Of a stretch of 51,883 nt of DNA, positions 16,186 to 24,400 are shown one piece after another. How positions within the stretch are numbered: position 1 is the first letter of the stretch; each line of letters begins with the position of its first letter. Source of the stretch: Nitrospirota bacterium (lineage in GTDB: Bacteria; Nitrospirota; Thermodesulfovibrionia; Thermodesulfovibrionales; JdFR-85); NCBI GenBank assembly GCA_035873375.1, contig JAYWMQ010000047.1:1-51883 (forward strand), given 5' to 3'. The position numbers and the translations under genes were made by a program. The notes below the pieces were generated by a model. That model was not told where the DNA came from. It saw nothing but the letters and a program-made list of their open reading frames with translations, and ran no database searches.

Positions 16186-16500
16186 TTATTCTACACGTAC
16201 GGCGGTTCCGTAAACAAAAAGTTCCGAGGCCCCCTGAGTTACCGAAGATGTGGCAAACCGGATGTTGATGACTGCGTTGGCGCCGAATTGTTCTGCCTGT
16301 TTTATCATGCGTTCCATCGCCTGTTTGCGGGAATCCTGCAGGAGTTCAGTATATCCTTTCAGCTCACCGCCTACGATATTTTTCAGCCCTGCCATTATGT
16401 CCCGGCCAACGTGCTTGGCCCTGACAGTACTTCCTGAAACAATACCGAAGTGTTCGGCGATTTTTTTGCCCGGGATTGTCTCAATGTTTGTCAGTATCAT
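16186..16500 (-). CDS. YbjQ-family protein (UPF0145)
   Basis: 104 residues starting MILTNIETIPGKKIAEHFG, which matches the canonical YbjQ start. The ORF is open to 16572, but GGAGG at 16508-16512 lies 7 nt before the ATG at 16498-16500, so the shorter form is chosen. Family blocks: GSTVRAKHVGRDIMAGLKN, GGELKGYTELLQDSR and GANAVINIRFATS. It is the first gene of the minus-strand run down to 14007. The biochemical function of the family is not established. Confidence 0.88.
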   Translation of the reverse strand: MILTNIETIPGKKIAEHFGIVSGSTVRAKHVGRDIMAGLKNIVGGELKGYTELLQDSRKQAMERMIKQAEQFGANAVINIRFATSSVTQGASELFVYGTAVRVE

Positions 16501-16683
16501 CAAATGTCCTCCTTTTATGGTATATAATAATTTTTTTCGTCTATTAAAGAGTTTAACAGTATTTTCGGTCAAATTCTACAAATATTTTTTTATGAAGCCT
16601 TGAATATATCTTTTCCTGGTGTGGTTTTTTCACTGAATTCGGGGTCTTATTTTGTGCTCCTCAAGGGCTTTGCCGGTTTATTG

Positions 16684-16689
16684 TATAAT
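16684..16689 (+). promoter_or_regulatory. Candidate -10 of the trpC promoter
   Basis: A perfect TATAAT lies about 75 nt ahead of the trpC start. No convincing -35 is seen at 16-18 bp, so this is only a probable promoter. Between it and trpC is TTGAGACCTGAC (16741-16752), a 12-bp match to one arm of the inverted-repeat element in folC. Confidence 0.4.
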
Positions 16690-16763
16690 AAAGAACCCGA
16701 ACACAGAGATATAAAGGTTGTTGGAAGGGATATTCAGTTATTGAGACCTGACAGGAGATGTTT

Positions 16764-17546
16764 ATGAGTATACTTGACGGGATTATCGAGAAAAAGAGGG
16801 CAAGGCTTGATGCCTGCAAGGTAAAGACCCCGCTTGTTGAGATCAGGGCAAGAGCCCTTGATGCCCCTGCCCCACGGGGCTTCTCCTCAGCCATAAGGAG
16901 GCCCAAAGGGGAAAAGTTACGGCTTATTGCAGAGATAAAAAAAGCATCGCCCTCAAAGGGCCTGATACGGGAGGATTTCGACCCGGCAGGAATTGCCGCT
17001 GTCTATGAAGAGAGTGGGGCTTCTGCCATATCGGTACTTACCGAGGAGGATTTTTTCCAGGGCAGTATTGATTACATGCCCATTGTGAAAGAGTCTGCCG
17101 GACTGCCGGTGCTCAGGAAGGATTTCATCTTTGATGAATATCAGGTTTATGAGGCCAGGGCCAATGGAGCTGACGCAATCCTGCTTATAGCTGCAATGCT
17201 GGGCAGGTCACAGGCTGAAGAACTCTTTCACCTTGCCGGAGAGCTTGGCCTTTCTGTCCTCTTCGAGGTTCATCACTGGAAAGAACTTGACACAGCCCTC
17301 CTCATTGACGTCCCGGTCATCGGCATAAACAACCGTGACCTCAGGACACTGGAGATTAACCTCAATACAACCGTGGAACTTTTGAAGGATATTCCTGAAG
17401 GAAAGACCGTGGTAAGCGAGAGCGGGATAGAGAGACGCGAGGACGTGGATTTTCTTTCAAAGACCCGTGTGGATGCACTGCTGATTGGTACAGCCTTCAT
17501 GAAGGCTGAGGATATAGGGAAGAAGGTTAGGGAGCTTTTCAGATGA
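16764..17546 (+). CDS. trpC: Indole-3-glycerol-phosphate synthase
   Basis: 260 residues starting MSILDGIIEKKRARLDACK. It closes the indole ring in tryptophan synthesis. Catalytic features: IAEIKKASPSKG (about residues 53-64), VLTEEDFFQGS, VLRKDFIFDEYQVYEARA, GINNRDLRTLEI and VVSESGI with LIGTAFM. An in-frame ATG at 16758 touches the AGGAG at 16753-16757; the ATG at 16764 has correct spacing (6 nt) and fits the family start. It stands alone, separate from trpA. Confidence 0.96.
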   Translation: MSILDGIIEKKRARLDACKVKTPLVEIRARALDAPAPRGFSSAIRRPKGEKLRLIAEIKKASPSKGLIREDFDPAGIAAVYEESGASAISVLTEEDFFQGSIDYMPIVKESAGLPVLRKDFIFDEYQVYEARANGADAILLIAAMLGRSQAEELFHLAGELGLSVLFEVHHWKELDTALLIDVPVIGINNRDLRTLEINLNTTVELLKDIPEGKTVVSESGIERREDVDFLSKTRVDALLIGTAFMKAEDIGKKVRELFR

Positions 17547-17585
17547 GAAATCTGTTTCAGAGGTTATCAGTTTACGTCTGAGAAT

Positions 17586-17657
17586 CTAAACTCCGGTACC
17601 CAATCCTGATTCCCTGTTCTGAACAAGCAGCTTGGGGCCATCCTTAACTACTTCAAC
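17586..17657 (-). pseudogene. 3'-end remnant of a zinc-ribbon gene; left direct repeat of the toxin island
   Basis: On the minus strand a 23-codon open stretch ends in TAG and reads KDGPKLLVQNRESGLGTGV. It is preceded by an in-frame stop. It matches the last codons of the intact gene at 35551-35994, which ends KDGPRLLVQNRESGLGV. At DNA level 17605-17647 and 35564-35606 agree at 41 of 43 positions, in the same orientation, 18 kb apart. Confidence 0.8.
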
Positions 17658-17681
17658 TTACGCCTTATGATATACTGTTGT

Positions 17682-17762
17682 TGAGTCATGTGCCTTCCTC
17701 CTTTGGTTAAGTTATTTTTGTTGGGTTAACTAACCGGAAGGCCTTGACTCATTTTTTTTTCA
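17682..17762 (+). terminator. Long imperfect hairpin with T-run after trpC
   Basis: TGAGTCA (17682-17688) pairs with TGACTCA (17745-17751), GCCTTCC (17692-17698) with GGAAGGC (17736-17742), and GGTTA (17705-17709) with TAACC (17731-17735). A run of ten T follows from 17753. It fits a rho-independent terminator for trpC, although the long loop could equally mark an element end. Confidence 0.5.
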
Positions 17763-17794
17763 TATGAGTCTTGAACTGTCAACGCTATTCGTGA

Positions 17795-17983
17795 CTATCC
17801 CACCCCCCATCTATCATATCCCGCTCCTCGACGACCACACCCAGAACATTCAGGACGACTCTTCGCCCTCTCTCGAACCTCAATTTCTATTGTTGCTTTC
17901 CCTTCTCCCTCTACCCAGCTAACCCTTCCATATAAAAATGACTTGATTTTTAGTACCCGGTTTAGGATAACCTTTAGTTGCAT
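17795..17983 (-). pseudogene. ISL3-family transposase, N-terminal fragment
   Basis: 62 residues beginning MQLKVILNRVLKIKSFLYG and including CSGCGRRGAGYDRW, the N-terminal zinc-finger start of ISL3 transposases, which are normally about 400 residues. The frame stops just after GYD, and no continuation is visible in the next bases. It has a good ribosome binding site (AAGGAGG). This is mobile-element debris at the left edge of the toxin island. Confidence 0.75.
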
Positions 17984-18375
17984 CCTGCCTCCTTTGCTCT
18001 GTCAGTTGGTTGTTCTTCACTTCCATTTTGACAGACTTGGAGCAGGATGCGCTACTTTATTCCATCTCCCTCTTTCTCTCTCCTCTTCCTTCATCCTTTG
18101 CTTTACCCACGAATTTTCCTGAAGAGCCGAAAGTTCAAGTATTAAACGACAGGAGTTCCCCAATGTGAATTTTACCTTTACTACTCTTCCGGATAATGAA
18201 ATACTGTAGGCAGAAGAAACAACCGGTGTTTTATAAAACACCAAAAGTCTCTCCAAATGCTTTAACCGGGGGAGAACCCCTTTTTTTCTCTCGGGGCCGT
18301 CCTGTTTCAACTAAGGATGTGACATGACCTGGCTTTGAGCTACAGCAACTAATTACACTTTAGAGATGTGTTACA
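17984..18375. other. Unassigned DNA between ISL3 remnant and toxin promoter
   Basis: About 390 bp. A minus-strand open frame at 18017-18310 (97 codons, TTG start, no ribosome binding site) matches nothing I recognise. It has a skewed, repetitive Lys/Arg/Glu end, so I do not call it a gene. It could be decayed mobile DNA. Confidence 0.4.
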
Positions 18376-18404
18376 CTGACAACTTACGGAAACAATTATA
18401 TAGA
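18376..18404 (+). promoter_or_regulatory. Candidate promoter of the Tc toxin operon
   Basis: CTGACA (18376-18381) and TATAGA (18399-18404) are 17 bp apart, 25 bp before the start of the first toxin gene. Each box differs from the sigma-70 consensus at one or two positions. A small palindrome, GTGTTACAC (18368-18376), overlaps the -35 edge and could be an operator. Confidence 0.4.
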
Positions 18405-18428
18405 CAGACAAAATAAACAGGAAATAAA

Positions 18429-21400
18429 ATGAACAAAGAAACAGAAAACCCAAACTCATCTTCCCAATTCCTCAAGCCGGATGGAGGAAAGACAAAATCC
18501 AATGCGATTGAGATTCCATCCATTTCTTTGCCAAAGGGTGGTGGAGCAATCCGGGGGATTGATGAGAAGTTTTCCGTGAATGCGGTAAATGGTACAGCTT
18601 CTTTTTCCGTACCCCTTCCTTTCTCTCCTGCCCGGGGTGCTTCACCTGCATTAGGGTTGTCTTATAATTCCGGTGCCGGAAATGGTGTTTTTGGTTTAGG
18701 GTGGGCGTTGAGTTTGCCAGCTATAAAACGTAAAACCGACAAAAAACTCCCCCGGTATATGGATGAAACGGATTCAGATACCTTCCTTTTTTCTGAGGCT
18801 GAAGACCTCGTTCCGGAATTCAGAAAAGAAGCAGATGGCAGTTTTAGCAAGGATCCGGATGGGAACTACATAATTAAGGAAAAAGATTCAGCAGACGGCA
18901 TATTTACTATTCGATTCTATAAACCCAGAATTGAAGGTTTATTTGCCCGGATTGAGCGGTGGTCAGGCAAAACATCACAAGAGATTAAATGGCGGGTAAT
19001 TACGAAAGAGAACGTAACGACACTTTTTGGCTGGAGCTCTGCATCCAGAATTTCCGACCCGAAAGATGCAGGCAAAATATTCGAATGGCTGCCTGAATTC
19101 GTCTTTGATGACAAAGGTAATTGCTCCCAATATATTTATAAGAAAGAGGATAGTGCAGGTTTTGATGACTCACTCATACATAATCGTAACCGCTTTGAAA
19201 GCGGAAACATCACATACACCAATTTATATTTAGAAAAGGTTTTATACGGCAATAAAACCCCTTACAAAATTTTCAACGACCCCTTTCCTCCTGTAACAGA
19301 TTATTTTTTCCAAACGATATTTGACTATGGTGAATACAATACAAATGCTCCTTACGATATAACAAATGCCTGGAACTTTCGAAAAGATGCTTTTTCAGAA
19401 TATAAAGCGGGTTTTGAAATCCGCACTGCCCGGTTGTGTAAAAGGGTCCTGCTTTTTCATTATTTCAGTGAATTACCCGGAGGTTCAGCTTTAATAAAAT
19501 CTGTAGATTTTAATTACGATACCACTACGGAAAAAGATTTCACATTCCTAACCTCCATGACTTTTTTCGGATACATTAAACAGGCCGATGGAACGTATAC
19601 CCATAAAAACCTTCCTCCAAACGAGTTTGAATATCAAAAACACGATTGGAATAAGGGAGTAAAAACCATTTCAGCGGAAGATTTGATACATGCCCCAGCC
19701 GGATTGGATGGAGCACAATATCAATTCACTGATTTATTCAATGAAGGTCTTTCCGGCATACTGACCGAACAGGGTGAGGGTTGGTTTTACAAACACAATT
19801 TAAGTGATGGTAAGTTTACACAGGCCAAATTAGTCTCACCCAAACCCTCCTTTGCAGGCCTTGGCTCACAGTTGCAATTGATGGATCTGGATGCGGATGG
19901 ATGTAAACAGATAGTAAATCTTAATAATGAACCCAAAGGTTACTTCGAATTAAGCGACGAAGAAGAGTGGCAGGCTTTCCGGACTTTTGAAAATCTACCC
20001 AATATCAATATGGGAGATACAAATGCCCGCATGCTTGATCTTAATGGGGATGGCAAACCAGAGGTCTTAATTACAGAAGATCATGTATTTACCTGGTATG
20101 AATCTGCAGGGAGAAAAGGATTTGAAACTGCTAATAAAACAGTGAAGCCTTTCGATGAAGAAGCCGGTCCGCATATTGTATTTGCTGACCCCGAACAAAC
20201 CGTTTTCCTGGCAGATATGTCTGGTGATGGCTTAACGGATATAGTAAGGATTAGAAACGGAGAAGCATGTTACTGGCCTAATCTGGGTTACGGAAAATTT
20301 GGGAGAAAGGTGGGTATGGATCATGCCCCTGTTTTTGACCATCCCGATTCATTTAATCCCTCTTATTTGCGATTGGCAGACATAGACGGCTCCGGCACTA
20401 CGGACATCATTTATCTGGGAAAAAACAAGTTTAGCTGCTGGATGAATTTAAGTGGAAACGCATTCAGCGTCACGCCTTTTGAAATAGCTGACTTCCCTGA
20501 AATACACAGCCAGGCTAAAATCACGGTTACCGATCTGTTAGGCAATGGCGTAGTTTGTATCGTTTGGTCAAGCAATTTATCCAAAGATGTTCAAGCTCCT
20601 TTGAAATACATTGACCTGATGAACAGCAAGAAACCGCATATCATGGTTGCTTACAAAAACAATCTCGGCAAAGAGGTTTCGCTGGAATATACCCCTTCCA
20701 CCAGGTTTTACATTGAAGACAAGCTTGCAGGCAAACCATGGGTTACCAAACTGCATTTCCCTGTCCATTGCATCTCAAAAACCGAAACGAGAGATACCAT
20801 ATCGGGTTACCGCTTCATCAGCTCTTACAAATATCATCACGGGTATTACGACCATGCAGAAAGAGAATTCAGGGGCTTTGGTATGGTGGAACAAACAGAT
20901 GCCGAACATTTCGAGCATTGGGTCAAAGGCGATGCCGGCAATATTGTTGACCGGGAACTGCACCAGGAACCGGTCATTACCAAAAGCTGGTTTCATACCG
21001 GAGCATTTTTAAGCAGGGAAAAAATACTCAACCAGTTTGCACATGAATACTGGTATGAAGAAATGAATCGGGAGGGCTTTCCCGTAGTGAACCATGAAAC
21101 GCCTTTGCCCGATGCACGGCTTCTCGCTGCCCCGGGATTGGATGTATCCATCATAGACCACCTCAGCGCACAAGAATGGCGGGAAGCCTTGCGGGCCTGC
21201 AAAGGCATGGGCCTGCGTTCGGAAGTCTTTGCAAAGGATGCGCCGCTTGTTAGCGCTACGCCGGCTCAATGCCGGAAAGAATTAACTCCCTATTCCGTTG
21301 CTGCCCATAACTGTGTCATAGAACTACTTCAGCCAAAAGGGCAAAACAAACACGCTATTTTTGTTGTTAAAGAAAGTGAAGCCATCACCTACAGCTACGA

Positions 21401-24400
21401 GCGAAATACAGAAGACCCACGAATTGCCCATACCCTGAATATAAAATTAGATGAATATGGAAATGTATTAGAATCCGCCTCGGTGGTTTACCCGAGAATG
21501 ATCGCGGATACTTCTTTGCCCATAGAAACACAGGAAACCCAGAACAAAACGCTGATTACTTATGTACAGAATAAATTCACTAATGACATAGATACTGACA
21601 ATGAATACCGCCTGCGACTGCCTTCAGAAGTAAAAACCTATGAACTGAAAGGTGTGGCAAAAGCCAATCCTTTATACACAGTCGGTGATTTTGAGAACAT
21701 CTTATCTGCTGCTAATGAAGTAGATTATCATCAAACAGAAACCAATCCTGCACCGGGAACTTCCCAAAAAAGATTGATTGAGCATATGCGAACCACATTT
21801 TGCAAAAATGACCTCACCGGAGCTTTAGCTTTATATCAGTTAGAATCAAAAGGACTCCCTTTTGAAAGCTATCAATTGGCTTATACGCCTGCCCTTATTG
21901 CCGATCTTTTTGGCGCAAAGGTAAATGCAGCCCTGATGCTGGAGGGTAAATTCACCCACAGCGAGGGCGATGACAACTGGTGGATCCGTTCGGGAACTAC
22001 TCAGTTTATTGAAGGAGTAGAAACCGCAACTGATGCTCAAAATCGCTTTTACTCACCTATCTCCTATACCGATCCCTATGGCGCTAAAACGCAGGTGAAG
22101 TATTACAGTAATTACTTCCTTTTTATTGAAGAAACAGAAGATACATTAGGCAATAGGGCATTGGTTGACCTTTTCGATTTCCGCACCCTTTCACCGAAAA
22201 GAATGAAAGATCCTAATGACAATTTTTCAGAAGCATTGTTGGATGAACTGGGTTTGGTGAAGGCTATGGCTGTGTTCGGCAAAGGCAATGAAGCCGATGA
22301 CCTCACAGGATTGAATGAGTTTTCTTCTCCTGCTGAAAATACATTGGTCAATGATTTCTTCAATGCACCGGCTTCCGATGTATTGGTTACGCATGGTAAG
22401 AGTTTATTGCAGCACGCTACTGCACGATTTGTCTATGACTTTGATGTGTATAAAAATTCCGGCAAGCCGGTAGTGGTTGCCTCCATTGTCCGGGAAGAAC
22501 ATTTTCAGAAAAACAACGATTCCCCTGTCCAGCTCAGTTTTGAATATTCCAACGGCTTAGGACAGGTGGTGATGAAAAAAGCACAGGCAGAGCCCGGGTT
22601 TGCCAAACAAGTGACAGTCAATCCTGATGACACATATGCCATTTCCGAAATTGACACTTCCACTCTCATCCCAAAACAGCTTCGCTGGATAGGCAACGGC
22701 AGAACGGTACTGAACAACAAAGGCAATGCCGTAAAACAATACGAACCTTATTTCTCGGTAACGCATCAATACGAAGACCTGAAAGAATTGGTGGAAACAG
22801 GGGTTACACCCATCCTGCATTACGATGCTATGGGGCGGCTTATCAAAACTGAAATGCCTGACAATACTTTCTCCAAAACCGTATTTGATGCATGGAAGCA
22901 AAGCATCTATGACCCCAACGATACGATATTGGAATCTTCCTGGTATCATAACCGCACCAATCGCCTGATAGATGCTGAATTGACAGCAGCAGGCAAAGAC
23001 CCCGGTAGAGAAAAGGTTGCAGCCGATAAAGCCGCCAAACATGCCGGCACACCTGCTATACAACATTTCGATACTTTGGGCAGGTCGGTATTATCTGTTG
23101 AGCATAATAGGAACATTGCCACAGATGCCGATGAATTTTATCACACGAAAGTAACTCTTGATACCGAAAGTAACCTACGCCGTGTAACCGATGCTCGGGG
23201 CAATGTGGTCATGCAATACAAGTACGATATACTGGGCAATAAAGTATATCAAAACAGCATGGATGCCGGTCAACGCTGGCTGCTCATCAATATTCTTGGA
23301 AACCCTTTACGCACCTGGGACGAACGCAACCATGAGTTTCAATATTTCTATGACACCCTGCACCGTCCCATACAAAGCAAAGTAATAAGCGGGGATGGTG
23401 ATACGCCGCTTGATAATGTGTTTGACAGAATATTCTATGGGGAAAGTGAACCTGATCCAGAACTAAAAAATCTCAAAGGCCAGGTTGTAAAACACTACGA
23501 CACCAGCGGGGTAATAGAAACGCCTGAATACGATTTTAAAAGACAACCCAAGTCAACGACCAGAAGGTTATTCAAAAACTATAAAGCCGTAGCTAACTGG
23601 ATAGATGCTAACCTGCTTACAGACCTTGAAGCCGAAAGCTATACCTTTATTACAGAAACAGACTCCCTCGGCAGAATTACCCGGCAAACCGCACCTGATG
23701 GCAGTATCATCACCCCTTCGTACAACGAAGCAGGATTGCTCAATAACGAAAGCGTTACCCATGCCGATCCTGCCATTACCACTGCCTACATCAAAGACAT
23801 TGACTACAATGAGAAAGGCCAGCGTAATAAAATCATTTATGGCAATGATGTCATTACCAAATTTTACTACGATAAAGAGACATTCCGGCTCAAACGTTTA
23901 GAAACCAAAAGACAAAACAACGACCCGCTTCAAGATTGGTATTATACCTTCGACCCAGTAGGCAATATAACCCATATTGAAGACAAAAACATTCCGGTGG
24001 TATTTTTTGATAACCAAAAAATCACGGGAGTTTCTACCTACACTTACGATGCCCTATATCGACTGGGTGAAGCCACAGGCAGGGAAAACAATGCCCCACT
24101 TTCTTTTGATAGCAAAGACAATTGGAGCGATGCTGCTTTTATGCATCATTTGAATCCAGGCGATCCGATGGCTGTGCGGAATTATACACAACAATACCAA
24201 TACGATGGTGTGGGGAATATTTTACAAATGCGGCACCAGGCAGCCGGTAACAGCTGGACAAGAAACTACAACTACCAGGTTGCAAATAACAGGTTGATTA
24301 ATACCCAGGTAGGCTTAGAAACTTATACCTATCCACACCATGCTCAGCATGGCTTTATGACTGCCATGCCGCATCTGGAAGACATGGACTGGAACTTTAG

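Noticed and set aside
18017..18310. 97-codon minus-strand frame between the ISL3 remnant and the toxin genes
   Set aside because: TTG start, no ribosome binding site, no recognisable domain, charged low-complexity end. Treated as unassigned DNA.
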